NCBI GenBank assembly: GCA_029962745.1
Contig: CM057165.1
Coordinates: 946,093 to 1,010,092, forward strand
DNA length: 64,000 bases
Origin: Echinometra lucunter
Lineage: Eukaryota; Echinodermata; Echinoidea; Camarodonta; Echinometridae
Direction of reading: 5' to 3'
In this document: piece after piece, positions 34,712-46,900 of the stretch
How positions within the stretch are numbered: position 1 is the stretch's first letter
Layout of the letters: each line of letters begins with the position of its first letter
The notes under the pieces: model-generated
The model's database searches: none
What the model saw: only the letters and a program-made list of their open reading frames with translations
What the model was told of the DNA's origin: nothing
Translations under genes and position numbers: made by a program

Positions 34712-35040
34712 GACCGGTGTCACCGATGAGATGTCCATCCGGATAAGATGACACCGGCAGATGTTTTTCAATACAAAATGACAAGAAATATGATTGTGCG
34801 CTGTCCATCACGCAGCCAGAAACTCCCGTCCATGAAGTGGGCCTATTATAATCAAAAGAGAATTGTATTTTAAAAAAATAACTCACTTGCTGCGCTCACT
34901 CGCCAATATGAAATAAGCCCACACACTTGATTAAGAAGGGACGGTACCACCGGATGAGATTTCCTGTCATTTTGTATTGAGAAACATCCGTCTGCCGGTG
35001 TCATCTCATCCGGATGGACATTTCAATCGGTGACACCGGC
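34712..35040. mobile_element. Foldback element with about 80-bp arms
   Basis: Arms 34712-34790 and 34958-35040 are inverted copies. They run GRCCGGTGTCACCGAT, ATGTCCATCCGGAT, GATGACACCGGCAGA, then CAATACAAAATGACARGAAA. They differ by a few substitutions and short indels. The 170-base centre contains a shorter inverted pair (GTGGGCCTATT and AATAAGCCCAC). Confidence 0.85.
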
Positions 35041-35317
35041 TTAGTAAGCCAGCCAGCCCTCAGACCGCAAATTGAACGGCCCTCAAGTCCTAATTCGTGC
35101 GACCCTTGAAGAATACTCCAGATTTCATACCTTCCTCGCAGGAGGCATATTTTAGGGCCTTATATAAAGCTGTAGGAAAAAAATAAGGGGACATATACGT
35201 AGCTGCTAACGGAGCAATGGCCTCCACGCTACTCATTTTCTGTAAAATTGAGCTTGATAATGAAAATACTTATGACAATTGTGACAATTTATTTCGAAGC
35301 CCCTCGAGACACTTAGT

Positions 35318-35561
35318 GAGGGGCGGCGTTAAGGGGGAGCGGGGGCGAATGCCCCTATGATTTTTCAAGTGATTAAAAAAAAGGAAAAAGAGGAGAAAAG
35401 GAAGAAAAAAGAGGAGGAAGAAGAAAGAAGAGGGTCGGAAAAGAGAGGCCTGGGGCTTGCAACTATATAATACCCCTATTTGTTCATTTAAAACGTCAAT
35501 AAATTCATTAATGTGTCATCTTGCCCCCCCCCCCCCATAAAATACCCTGGCACCGCCCCTG
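35318..35561 (-). mobile_element. hAT-like MITE, family copy 3, 8-bp target duplication
   Basis: This is the reverse-orientation copy of the family at 4973 and 11237. The left end GAGGGGCGGCG corresponds to CAGGGGCGACG with the first base changed. The right end is GGCACCGCCCCTG. It is flanked by perfect 8-bp repeats CACTTAGT (35310-35317 and 35562-35569). It is 244 bp with a 14-base C run. Confidence 0.9.
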
Positions 35562-35792
35562 CACTTAGTGATGAGAATGCTATGTAAGATTGCTAATGCG
35601 TCCAAATCCACTTGAAATCAAATGCTCCATAGGAGAATCTAGTGGAAGGATCACATCAAACAGAATGTGTCAAGGGTATTAAATCTTGAAAGTTTCATTA
35701 ATTCTGTTTTTTAGAAAAGTTTGATAGTGGAAACAAGTAAAACTAAACCTAACAAACTATGAACCAAAGAATTTCAACAAATTTGAGCGTTA

Positions 35793-35996
35793 CACTCTAA
35801 AAATTATAGGTAAATCACCATTTCAACGGGCCGATCGAGGAATGACTACTTTTTCAATATGGTAAACTAACACTTTGAACATGCTGGATTAAACACTATA
35901 AAGGTTGGAATCCAGCATTTTCATAGTGTTAATCTACCATTTTGAAAATGTAGTCACTCCTCAGCCCATTTGAATGGTGATATAGATTTTAGTGTG
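35793..35996. mobile_element. Hairpin MITE with CACTCTAAAA/CACACTAAAA ends
   Basis: Inverted arms of about 90 bases include CACCATTYAA, GGGCYGAKSGAGGARTGACTAC, TTTTCAAWATGGTA and AACACTWTGAAMATGCTGGA, around a loop of about 20 bases. It is non-coding. Confidence 0.8.
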
Positions 35997-36000
35997 TGCC

Positions 36001-38287
36001 GTATTCGGACATCAAAAGCCCACTTCGCCCTCTACAGTACGCCATTGTTAAACTCTCTTTTCACAATACTTGACACAGGGATGTGGCATTTATATCCACC
36101 TCACTTCTCCTCTGCTAGCTTTTGTCATTTGCGATTCCTTAATAGTGCGATTTTATATGTGCATGCCATACTTAAGGTACTCTGTTTTTAAAAAAAAGAA
36201 AACGGAATACGTGTTCATGCTGTTGGTAATCTCCTTATTTAACAGCTACTGTGATTTTATCGTTCGGTTTTATAATGCAAATTTTTGTACTTTATGTTTA
36301 ACCCCTCCCCCCCCCCCCCGAATGCCGACTCGTACCTTTTGCTATTTTTGTCAAGTAACAGCTACTGTGATATGTATATGTAACTTTGTACTAAAAAAAG
36401 CCCAGAATATTGATTTATATCAATGAGGTGGAATAAAATTCAATACACAAGCTACAAATACCTATTACTATTCACTATAATCATGATTATAATCACACTT
36501 ATCTGGCTTAACTGTTTCATTTATCTGATATATGTTGGGAGCCAAAGCATTTATCTTCTTGTTAGCTCCCTCCACAACGATGTAACGCATTTCTTCTTCT
36601 TATTCTGCCCTATTTTGGTTTTGTTATTTTTGTGTTTGTTTGTTGTAGGAATGAATGAGTTGAATTGATTAATTCTGGGTTTGCCTCGTTTCTTTAACCG
36701 GTTCATTGTCTCAAATCTGTATGGAGCTTTAAAGAAGGTTTGTTAGAAAATATAAAACATCTGCCTCGCTGTAGGGAGAGCAAAAAGTGATAAATGGAAT
36801 TCAAAATATGATTTAGAATTAGACTGAAGTTTCTAATTTGATTTAATCTGTTATCTAATATAGCTCATGATATGATATAACAGACAGGAAGATAGGAAAA
36901 GTTACCTGGCTTTGATAACATACTATCAATTAGGACTATTGTGTGGGTTGGGTTGCAGAAAGTCTTAATTACTACCCAAAATATATTTTTTTAACAATAC
37001 ATAATGTCAGCACAAAGACATGAAAGAAATGAAAATAAAACCACGAAATTGAATTACTATGGTAGTTTGAATCGCAAATGAGATATTACGTATCAAGCTT
37101 ATATGGATATTATTTTTTTATTCTCTTTTAGCTACACAAAACACATTTTATGCGTGTGAAATTTGCAAAAGCAACTCCTACCGTATAAATATTCGCTCAT
37201 CGTTTTCTGTTTGGTGTAATGTTTCATTAATTTTTTTATGAAAACCAACATCGTAAAACCAACATCGTAAAACCAACTTTGCCGCAATTAATTATTGGGA
37301 AGGAAAAGTCAACATTTTAGACTGAGGCAGGGTTTTGAAAATCCCAAGTGGCAATTTTTTACTTGGTAAATCAATACAAGATAAATAGTGGGACGCTCGA
37401 ACAGATGACTGTTTAAAGGATTTATCATTTCTTCTCGTAACGAACAGTGCATCTTCAAGCTTTCCAATTGGAATAAGATGGAAAAGATACAGACACAGTG
37501 AAAAATCCCCTTTTGGTAAATGAATGCAAAACCAATATCACACTATCGGCTTGGATTTCAATGTATCTGATTGAAATAATCAGCATTTTCTATACTAATC
37601 TTTATCTTAGATTAAAGACTGCTTTTAATTCTTAAAATAGGCATAGACCGAAATCGGACCACAAAGAAAAATTTAATCATATATTACCAAACATGTGCCT
37701 AAATTTGACATTAATTCATACATACGTGTGTACATAATTACAGTTATGTAAATCAAGTTTGTTGAACTCTATTCTTTTTTTTTTAAATTACATAATATGA
37801 TCTTCCCCTTTGAAGATGCCGTTCCCTCTTACAGCATGGTGTAGATCAATACACCTGCGGAAAGTGCTGAGTTTTTATAATCTTGTTCTCGTTGTTTTTG
37901 TTTTTGTTTATTTCCTTTCTTTTCTTTTTTCTTTTTAGATTTCAGATCCTCATTTTACAGATTATAATTTACCTTCAAGAACGTACTTCTACTTAAGAGG
38001 CGTTTACAATCATAAAGAATCTTGTTGTATAGAAGATCATGCATAGGCCTATCATTTCTGTTTTAAGGAAAAATACAGTACCTCCACATCATTCTAAAAG
38101 CAGAAAGCAAGATAATATAAAAATCCGTTACAGAAAGAAACCACCACTGCTATACGTTCACAGATATGTTTAACACATTGTATTACTCTACAAACGCAGA
38201 TCATATCCTATGGTTGTTGTTTGGAAAAATGCGTTTGCTCACTATACTTGAACAAAAGTATATTGATTAAGAAAAAAATATTGTCAG
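36001..38287. other. AT-rich stretch, nothing recognised
   Basis: A C run lies near 36306-36319 and a 15-base direct repeat AACAGCTACTGTGAT at about 36242 and 36358. There is no supported gene. Confidence 0.35.
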
Positions 38288-38632
38288 CATGGCCCTACAT
38301 GCTATCATTGTATGTAATATTGTGTAAATATGAAGGCTATGAAGCCCTGAATAATGCACTTCAAAAGCTTCATATTGTGCTTCACAAAAAGTAAAAATGT
38401 ACAAGTGACCGGAAATGCCGGACCCTTTTACCCCATTAACTGCAGTGTTAGACAAAGCATACCCAGGTTGCTTTTGCATATGGCATAATTAAGCGATAGA
38501 TATTTCGATGTATATTTTACAAACGTTTTATTCCTGACTGTTTATCTATCCATTTGAACATCTTTATACAACACAGACATCAAAATTCAAAACCTTATCA
38601 TATCAAGCCTCCACAAAGTTACCGGATTCCTT
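38288..38632. repeat. Dispersed repeat of unknown type, copy A
   Basis: Similar over its whole length to 61384-61733 in the same orientation. Shared blocks include TATGTAATATTGTGTWAATATGAA, CACAAAAAG, GACCGGAAATGCC, CATACCCAGGT, ACATCTTTATACAAC and CCACAAAGTTACC. No inverted ends or reading frame are evident. Its right end abuts the LINE tail. Confidence 0.8.
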
Positions 38633-38921
38633 TCATTTCATTTCATTTTATTTCATTTCATTTCATTTTATTCAGTTCTGAACAAGAATACAAGTGCATA
38701 ATAAACAATTTTATATGAACAGGAATATAAACACATAATGAAGAATTAGATATGTACATAGAAACTTATTTTGAACAGAACTATAGGACTCCAGGATAAG
38801 CAGAAGCTTGAGGCCCTGGGAGCCCTTACGAAATAAATACAAGCTTACTATAAGAGGGAGGGGGTTCCTGGTGATGCAGAAGGGCAAAGAGAAAGGGAGA
38901 AAATTCATAGAGACTGAGAAA

Positions 38922-38985
<64 letters not shown>

Positions 38986-39351
38986 AAGGAGAAAGGATGT
39001 GGATAAAGAGAGAGAGATAGATAGATAGTTGCACAAAGTGATTGCAAAGTGTATGTACGCGAAATAAGCGTTGATATGCGAGAAGTAAGAGTACAATACA
39101 ATCATAAATTAAACAGTATTTGTATACCGAGAAAGCAGCATTCTCTTAACAGCTATTTTAAAAGCAAACTCAGAGTAAAGATTCATATTATCCAAGGGTA
39201 GCGAATTCCATATGTCCGGACCGTTATGTATAACTGATTTATGGGCAGTGGCAGTTTTAGGATTGGATAGATGAAATTTATTCGACTGCCTTGTTGGATA
39301 AGAATGTACATCTTTATTTTGCTTAAAATGGGCGGTCAAAATAGGTGGCAC
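38628..39351 (-). mobile_element. 5'-truncated non-LTR retrotransposon (LINE), 3' end
   Basis: The minus-strand frame 39351-39109 encodes the C-terminal end of a reverse-transcriptase protein: SYPTRQSNKFHL, HKSVIHNGPDIWNSLP and FKIAVKRMLLSRY. This resembles the conserved TRQ...GPxxWNSLP...FKxxLKxxLL tail of CR1/Jockey-type LINEs. The stop is at 39109. The 3' untranslated part contains an inserted (GA)n tract (38929-38980) and ends in an AATAAAATGAAATGAAA-type pentanucleotide tail (about 38690-38630), as CR1-like elements do. All upstream reverse transcriptase and endonuclease domains are missing. Confidence 0.75.
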
Positions 39352-40000
39352 TGAAAGTCATGATCACTCACTTCCAGCCTTCATCACTCATACATCATGA
39401 CCCTAAAAGTACAGTTAAAGCTTGATAAGAAATGATAAATGAACAAAGTGATAAACCATGATGATTGTCATCGCTCATTTTTTCGTGAGAAGATCATAGA
39501 ATGTTTGAAATATTCATTTCATTTTCTTAACAGCCCAATCTATACCTTGTTAAATGATCTAGAAATATGAATAAGAGATGAAGATAATAGTTTATCAACG
39601 TTGTTATGTGTTCGCAAAGCGCTTGTCTCGCACAAAATTAATCGATTTCAGAGGTAAAGTTAGGCGAAAGGCGTGCTTTATTTCTAACTTTCCACCTCCA
39701 GTATGATTCTATTCAATATTTAAAAGGCATACAAGTCCAAAACGTTGCAGTGATCAATACACGTGATTTTACAGCAAATCCGAGCAATTACCGTCTGTTT
39801 TATGTCGTGTTTATTCGGTTTTAAGAAACATAAGGACCGATTTTGCAGCACGATTCCTTTAAAGCTAGACAGGTGGCCGTCATAAGTAAATATTATGGCG
39901 CGAATCCATGTTCATTACTTGTGTAAACGCATTTCATCATGTACATGTGTTAGTACAAGCTGCCTTATGGATCCTTGAAATGTGTCAGACGACATTGGTT
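39352..40000. other. AT-rich stretch, nothing recognised
   Basis: No supported feature. Confidence 0.4.
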
Positions 40001-41225
40001 ATGACGGTGTGGAGGAGAAGGCGGTAAGTACAAACAAGGTTGGGAGAAGAAAAGAGGAAGAGATGAAAAGAAGAAAAGCTGACAGACGGAAAGTCAGACC
40101 AACATACTATGTTAATACCAGAGAGAGAGAGAGAGAGAGGGGGGGGGGAGACAGGCAGAAATACAGAGAAAGAGATAGAGAGAGGAAAATACCGAGAGAG
40201 TGAGAGTGAGAAAGAGAGGGGCAAATTGGGAAATAAAGACAGAAAAGCGTAGAAATAAGTTGAGACAGAAAAAGGAAAGACGGGGAGTTAGAAAAAGAAC
40301 ATCGGAAATAAGGATGGACATGAAGGAAATGAAGAAAAGAGGTTAGAAATAAAGGGAGGAGAGAGAAAGAGAAAGAAACAGAGAATGAGAAAAATGGAAA
40401 AAGAGAAAGACTGAAGACAGAGGTTCATAAAGAAGAAACGAGGTTGTTGAAAGGAGATCAAAACATGTCAGTAATATCAGAGAAAGTGAATGAAGTGGTG
40501 AGAGGAAGGGAGAGAGAGAGGATAGGAAGAAGAGAGAGAGAGAGGGAGAGACGGAAAGTAACGAGAGAATGGATGAGAAATTATCCAACATTGAGCTATC
40601 TACGGTAGATAAGAACATACTGATCTATGTGAACAAGACAGACAGAAAGAGAGAGAGAATGTGTGTGAGGGTGGTGTGTGTGTGTGAGAGTGTGTGTGTG
40701 TGTGTTTTTGAGAGATAGGTGGAAGTAGAGAGAGGAAGAGAAGGAAAGAGACAAGAGAATGTATGAAAATTTTATAGTACTGAGCTATCTACGGTAGATG
40801 AGAACATACTGATCTACGTAAGAAAGGCGGAAAGAGATTTATGCAGAGAGGAAAGAGATTTTTTTTTTGGGGGGGGAGGACTGGGATAGATTTAGGGAAT
40901 ACACGATAAAGAGTTTTTGCATTTAAGTTACATAATACGTAGCACTGTGTTATCTAATTTTGACAAGAACGCATTGAAAATTTTACAAGAGAAGGAATGA
41001 TGGAGAAGTCTTGAAAACGAAGAAAATGTCATAGAGAAAAGAGAGAAAAAGAGAGGGCCAAAAGGAGAGAGAGAGAGAGAGAGAGAGAAAGAAAAAACGA
41101 TATAGACGATTAGAAGGAAAGAATACAGGAGAAACAGTGAAAAAATGAAAGGGCGATGAAGAGAGAGATGGAAAAGATAGATAGGGAGAGAGAGGGAGAG
41201 AGAGAGAGAGAGGAGCAGTGAAAGA
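40001..41225. repeat. Long purine-rich (GA)n region with embedded duplication
   Basis: GA/GAAA/GGAGA repeats cover most of 1.2 kb. A G run ends a GA tract at 40139-40148, a GT patch lies at 40661-40705, and a T/G run at 40860-40877. Inside, a unit containing TGAGCTATCTACGGTAGAT then GAACATACTGATCTA occurs at 40592 and 40781 (period 189), with a more diverged third copy possible near 40943. Confidence 0.85.
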
Positions 41226-43080
41226 TAGACACTAATCGCTCAAGTGCGATATAAGATTCTTCGAGTACACACTCAATGTCGGTTAAGATCGTTTACTTTT
41301 ACTGTGTTCTCATGAAACAAACATCATTATATTTATTGATATCAATTTCCTTCTGATCAGAGAAGGTACTACAAATATCCTGGCTTGAGGTAGAAGGACG
41401 AATTCATTAAAGACGATGGAGACTTCGGGCGATTTGCGCTTCGTCTGACCAGACATTGCTATATTATGACGTACTATGGACATAGTCGAGGTAAAATGTA
41501 AGCTGTAATGTAGTTTTATAATGGTTTTTCTTGGTGCTTGGTCATCGAAAGTACCCAGTTTCTCTTCTCTATTCAATTACTTATGGTGATTACATGCATT
41601 TGCTTCCTTTAGTTAGCATTTCCGTTCATTATCAAACAAATAATGCTCTTGATAAATGGAAAGCACAGTTTGCAATCTACTGACCACGTATATGACGTCA
41701 TTTGAGAACTTGAAACTTTTGCCGTCTAAATATATTTGTTGCAAATTTAGCCAGCAAAGGCTACGCCATAGCTACACCTTTTTCTCAGCCTCTTTTAGTC
41801 TCAGTCAAAAATTGTCGTAGATTCCTCTGTATTTTTCACCATAGATATGCAGCTGTGATTTATCTTTAAAATATTATCAAATGCAAAAAAAAAGTATATC
41901 TATTTGTAAGCACCTACCAAGTAGCAAAATGCGCCAACCCCCGAAATTCGAGCTTTCGGGGTAAATAGGTTGAAATTTGCAACTAAATACATATATGTAT
42001 ATATAAATCTGTACAATTGCTACAAAGAAGTTATGCTAGTTAATGATAGAATTCATTCGTTATAATGTCGAAGGTATCAGAAGATGAAAAGGCTTTCAAA
42101 ATTTCAAACACGAAATGAATAAATGAAATGAATAAAAGTGCCTTATATGTACTTTAAAAGTGCCCCTTATGTTACTTTTCTACTATACCTTGAAAATGAC
42201 CCCCTCCTCCATTTCTTTTAGTTCTGCTTTTCACTTTTTGTTCCCTATGTTGACGGTCGTCACCGTTATAGCGTATCACGTCCAGCCTTTCAAAACATAA
42301 TTTTGTATCCTTGGTTCCTACCCATGGTGTATCAAGATTTTCGCCTCAAGAAGGGGTGGCGGGGGGGGGGGGGGGGGGTGGGGGGCACCCTGCGAGCCTG
42401 TGATGATCCACATAGTTAATCCAGGATTGAGGGCTTGTTGTTTTGTGAAATAAAGGGGGTGGGGTGCTACATTTTCATGGTAAGAAATTTTTTACGAGGA
42501 GCAAATTGCCCCTTTCTCCCTTCCTTCAAATACACAAGTGCTTTCCCTTGAAGTAGCATTCACCTAAGACGGTATGTCTTCCACATAATGGTTTTCCTAT
42601 GCATTATTAGTATTAAGCACTATCATTATATCAATTATAAAACAATATCTACCTTCAAAGTAAACCTTGCCGACACCCATGTCCATTTAGATTCAACCAT
42701 ATCATATCCAATACATCAGCGAACCACGTACACGTCATCTATCAAGCTTCAGTACACCATAATGCCAGGTGATTTGAGGGGGGAAAATATGAACGACAGC
42801 GAATTAGCAATTATGAGAAACTATTTTCGATCTTACAGTCTTGCATGATAAATAAAGAAGAAATCGACGACTTTTTAGGATTTTACCTCATCTTGCTATA
42901 GCTTGGTTCATCAACACGCATGTCTCGTCTCAAAAATTTCCAATTTGCTCATCTCGTTTATGTCCAAGACTCTATTACGTGTCTACAAGATTGGATGTAA
43001 TTGGGTTGTAGTTTAGTCATAAGTAACGCGCTTCAATTTTACATGCAGCAAGGATGGAGCAATTTTTCCATTAGCGTCTA
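41226..43080. other. AT-rich stretch with an 18-base G run
   Basis: The G run is at about 42361-42378 inside a G-rich patch. Small tandem ATGAATAA/ATGAAATGAATAA repeats lie at 42113-42137. There is no supported gene. Confidence 0.35.
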
Positions 43081-43087
43081 CGACGAT

Positions 43088-43265
43088 AAAGATAGAGAGA
43101 AAGACAGGATGAGAGAGAGAGAAAGAGAGAGAAAGAGAGAGAGAAAGAGAGAGAAAGAAAGAGAAAGAGAGAGAGAGGAAGAGAGAGAGAAAGAGAGAGA
43201 GAGAAGAGTGGGAGGAGAGAGAGAGAGAGAGAGAGCGTGAGAGTGAGAGTGAGAGTGAGAGAAAG
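43088..43265. repeat. (GA)n-rich tract
   Basis: GAGA, GAAAGA and GTGA repeats; a second shorter tract lies at 43404-43434. Confidence 0.9.
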
Positions 43266-43800
43266 GACGTTGGAATGTTAAGTTTAAAACTAAGCAATGA
43301 TATGCACATGTCTCTCAACAATTTCTGAGGTCACATTAAAAGAAAATTTAAATAAAAGAAAAAAGCAAAGATTTGGGAAAGGGAAAAAGATTGTAGGATA
43401 AAGAGAGAGCGAGAGAGAGAGAGAAAGAGAGAGTTAAGTAAAGAAGGACGTTAAAAATAAGATGTTTAACGATAACACTGCTTTGAAAGCTGCTAAAAAA
43501 TGTTTGTAAAATTCTCATAGATATGAGATAATCTCAACAACAACCATTTCCATGTGAGATTGCTGCTTTACTTTATGCCTCCTAAAAAAAAATATGAGAG
43601 TATATAAAAACAATTTTCACCTTTCGCATTCATCATCCTACTCTTAAATTAATTGTCACTTTACCCTGATACAGATACGGAAATAATGACTTTTTGGAAC
43701 CCCTTCAGTTATATTGCAGTCTTAAATGTAACTTTTAAATCCTCACACTTTTCTGATCCAAGCCATTTGTCTACATCACCGTGCCACCTTTTCTTCCCAA

Positions 43801-43914
43801 TTAACCCCCTAAGCGAGGGTGAGAAACCGCGCATGATATTCCTGCCGAAAAATCAGGCTCATCGCTTCCCCGTCTTTCGCGTTTGTTAGGACCGCCCGGA
43901 GCTGTCGTGGCCAT
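43801..43914 (-). CDS. Weak candidate: short GC-rich frame or first exon
   Basis: An ATG-started 37-codon frame begins MATTAPGGPNKRERRGSDEP and lies in a GC- and CpG-rich patch unlike its flanks. The sequence before the ATG (GAAGC) is a fair initiation context. Only weak donor-like sites (GCGCG|GTTTCT, GGGG|GTTAAT) are present. It could be a first exon, a short peptide frame or chance. The opposite strand is also open here (ending in RFPVFRVC), with an acceptor-like CCCCCTAAG. Confidence 0.22.
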   Translation of the reverse strand: MATTAPGGPNKRERRGSDEPDFSAGISCAVSHPRLGG

Positions 43915-44704
43915 GCTTCAATTTTTTTGCCTCGCTTTGGCTATAGATTCCGACACTGATATTGATATAACCCTGAATTCTAGCTTGGCTGACATTTTGT
44001 GGAATTTTTAAAGAGATAAATTAGTTGGTAATGTTACATGCCTTCGTCTATGCCTTCCTCATGTTTTCAATCATGACTACGGCTGAAGGATTCCGCAAGC
44101 TACTCAGTCTGTGAAAATCACATAAACTTGTGACAAATGTGGTTATAAATGCCCATACAATGTCCTTGTATGATATACTCACATGATTATCTCTGCCTAC
44201 CATAACATTATCCTCTATTGTATACTCAGTTATGGTCTTAAAGCAAAATTACATCTCCCAATTTTGACAAGTCGCCTGATTAAGATGGCATCGTGATCTC
44301 TGGTTACGATTGTTATCTCGATAGAAAATCTGTTTAACCTCAAATGCGGTGTATTATTTGTCTTATTGCACCCATAACTATTGGCTATCATTGAAACATT
44401 TTGAAAACCAAGACATCACTCTTTCTTCATTTGAAGATAAAACAAGCAAAGCCGTCAAACTTGTTTTTCCCCTCTTCTTTTTTCATAATTAATTAAATTT
44501 AAAAAAAAATGGACCCTTTGAATTGCTTTCTCTGCTGCAATATACTTAGAGACTCTCCAGTTCTGGGAAAGGTGAAAAATATCCTTTTGACTTTCTCATT
44601 CTTTTACTGTCAGTCAGGAAGATTATTACAAAAATACATAGTTTAAATGCTTTTCGAATAAGAGATACTAGTAACTGAAGTGTTCGGACCGAACATTCAT
44701 ACCA
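43915..44704. other. AT-rich stretch, nothing recognised
   Basis: No supported feature. Confidence 0.4.
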
Positions 44705-44865
44705 GGGGAGCGTTTCATGAAAGGACTTGTCAGATGTTTTATCCGACAAAGTCTGTTTTATCCGACAGTTGCCATAGTAACGATGCTTTCTCAGCCAATC
44801 AAAATCAAGGAAAGATGTCAGATCTGACAACTTGTCGGACAACAAATGTTGATGAAACGCTCCCC
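44705..44865. mobile_element. MITE with GGGGAGCGTTTCAT ends
   Basis: GGGGAGCGTTTCATGA (from 44705) and GATGAAACGCTCCCC (to 44865) are inverted ends. Inside are repeated TATCCGACAR and TTGTCAGAT motifs. The 137-codon minus frame crossing it is an artefact. The terminus is of the same GTTTCAT type as at 2445 and 6768. Confidence 0.8.
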
Positions 44866-46200
44866 AGATTCGTATGTGGTCCCATAATTCTTTGTGCAGT
44901 GTAACTGAAGTAGGGAGAATCTGATCAACTCGACAGTCCTCAAGTCTCATACTAGACATCTGTGTTTATGTACAGCTAAATGTAAAATAACTTTCCCAAG
45001 TGCTTTCCAGTTTCTTTCAAATTCATATGACCAAAACTCCAATAATCTCTAAGTCTACATTTCTGTGTTTATAGGGTAGTTTGATAAGTACTGATTTCAA
45101 CATATTGTCCGGAACCTGCATCTTTCTTTCATTTCTAACCACCTTTTACAATGAAATTCTAAAATTCTTTTAAGGTTTCGAGGCCATTCGTTTCGCGCGT
45201 TTGTTCTTATTAAATTCTCACGGTGTTTCCGTTTAGTTGGCATAACGGATTATCAATGTATCAATGCATTGCTTTGATTCACATCCATTAAACACTCTTT
45301 AACAGTCGAAGCCGTATCGCTCGGTTATTCCCGCCCAAAACCTACCTGTGCTTCGACGTGCTGAACAGACATTAACATGGTCAATAGGATTTCGTGTTTC
45401 ATTTTGTTTTGGTCTTAAGTACAGTTTCGCTTGAATGATGAGGGATTCGTGATGTTCATTCATGCAGACGGTACCACGCGTGATCATGTTCCGTTGAAAA
45501 TTTTAATCGTTGACACTTGAAAAACAATCCTTCCCTTAGCAAGCGAGATAATCTAATTGACTCTTCACGCCTGGTAAGGCGGATCGACGAAATATTAGCA
45601 TTTCTAGGCCTCTCTTTTCACCAGGTAAATCGAGCGAAGATATTTGGGGGTCGGAAAGGAAAGGCACGACCTTATAGATTTCTCTTATGAGCTCCCGTAA
45701 ACATGTTAAATGGAAAAAGGGACCCTTGTGCAAAGTTGGTCAAAGTGAAACTTGGAAATACAGGAAAAAATCAGTTAGGGATAGATCAGTCGAAGAATCC
45801 ACAAGTGTTTGAATGTCGAGATCGTAATTGATAGTGAGAGCCACTTTATTATTATTTTTTTTACTTTAATTTATTCAAAAAGTGTGATGTCACAGTTGGA
45901 CTACATTCGATGTTCAAGCAATTTGTTAAAATATCACTTTCAAGATATTTACAAGAATTTGTTCCATGACACATAGGAAATATATTCACCTGTCATACAT
46001 TGGACTAAAGAATGAAAAACCACAAAACATCTAATGTCAGAAATTTGGTCAATTCCAGCAGAGGTAAAAAAAAATACTGAGAGAAACCATTTGTGAGCCT
46101 TTTTTAAGTTAAATTGTGAGATATAAGGGACATCCCTGCATTATGACTTACTAATCAAGACACACGTATATCTTTCATTGGTACTAAACTCCAACCTATC
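44866..46200. other. AT-rich stretch with unsupported frames
   Basis: A minus ATG frame at 45487-45299 crosses a good donor (AGCACAG|GTAGGT near 45347), and a neighbouring minus frame lies at 45733-45536. Neither has matching partners or recognisable motifs, so they are not called. Confidence 0.3.
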
Positions 46201-46647
46201 TTGTCGGTCTTAAAAATTCCGTCTAAAACCTTCCTCAAACGAGGAAAGCCGATTTCTTTCCAGGAGCGATTAGGATTGTGGGATCGCTTACAGTTTAACA
46301 ACTTCCGCCACCATCACTCTTCATCGTGGAATCACGCAATGGACAAGAGCCGCTCCTATTCCTCTTCTGAAATGATATCCACGATCCGTAAATTGCAAGG
46401 ACGGCAATTTAAAACGGGTGCCATAAAAGTAATATTTATATTGAAATTGAAACATGGAGCAGACGATTGCAGGGAAGGCACGTCAGCATACATTGTGAGT
46501 GACGTAGAAAGAGACTGTAGGAGGCAGAGAAAAACCAAAATAGAGAAAATGAGGGAGGGATGTAAGAAACAGAAATTAGATAAAGGTAAACAGACAAATT
46601 CAAGTGGTGGGGTGAAGAAGAAACGAAGAAAAGGAATATTACAGTAA
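46201..46647 (+). CDS. Weak candidate exon within a 148-codon open frame
   Basis: The frame is unusually long and higher in GC than the flanks up to about 46500, after which it becomes a Lys/Arg-rich, purine-repeat-driven extension. It contains FQERLGLWDRLQFNNFRHHH and EMISTIRKLQGRQFKTGAI. A donor-like GCATACATT|GTGAGT lies near 46494 and possible acceptors precede 46263. There is no ATG until 46339. The opposite strand is also partly open. I recognise no domain, and a chance frame is possible. Confidence 0.22.
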   Translation: MSVLKIPSKTFLKRGKPISFQERLGLWDRLQFNNFRHHHSSSWNHAMDKSRSYSSSEMISTIRKLQGRQFKTGAIKVIFILKLKHGADDCREGTSAYIVSDVERDCRRQRKTKIEKMREGCKKQKLDKGKQTNSSGGVKKKRRKGILQ

Positions 46648-46658
46648 TAATTGTATCA

Positions 46659-46698
46659 ATGATAATAATATTAATAACAATAATGATAATGATAATAA

Positions 46699-46742
<44 letters not shown>

Positions 46743-46746
46743 ATAA

Positions 46747-46799
<53 letters not shown>

Positions 46800-46900
46800 A
46801 TTACAATAATAATAATGATGATAATGATAATAATAACAATAATAACAACAACAATAATGATAATAATAATGTTAACAATACTAATAATGATGATAACAAT
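46659..46900. repeat. (AAT/TAG)n trinucleotide tract
   Basis: Long runs of GTA/TAG triplets at 46699-46799 flanked by AATAAT/GATAAT repeats. Confidence 0.95.

Noticed and set aside
44546..44959. 137-codon minus-strand frame
   Set aside because: It runs across a MITE (44705-44865) and ends in AT-rich sequence, so it is a chance frame through a transposon.
45299..45733. Two minus frames with a donor-like AGCACAG|GTAGGT
   Set aside because: The frames are separate with a stop between, no acceptor fits, and no family is recognisable.
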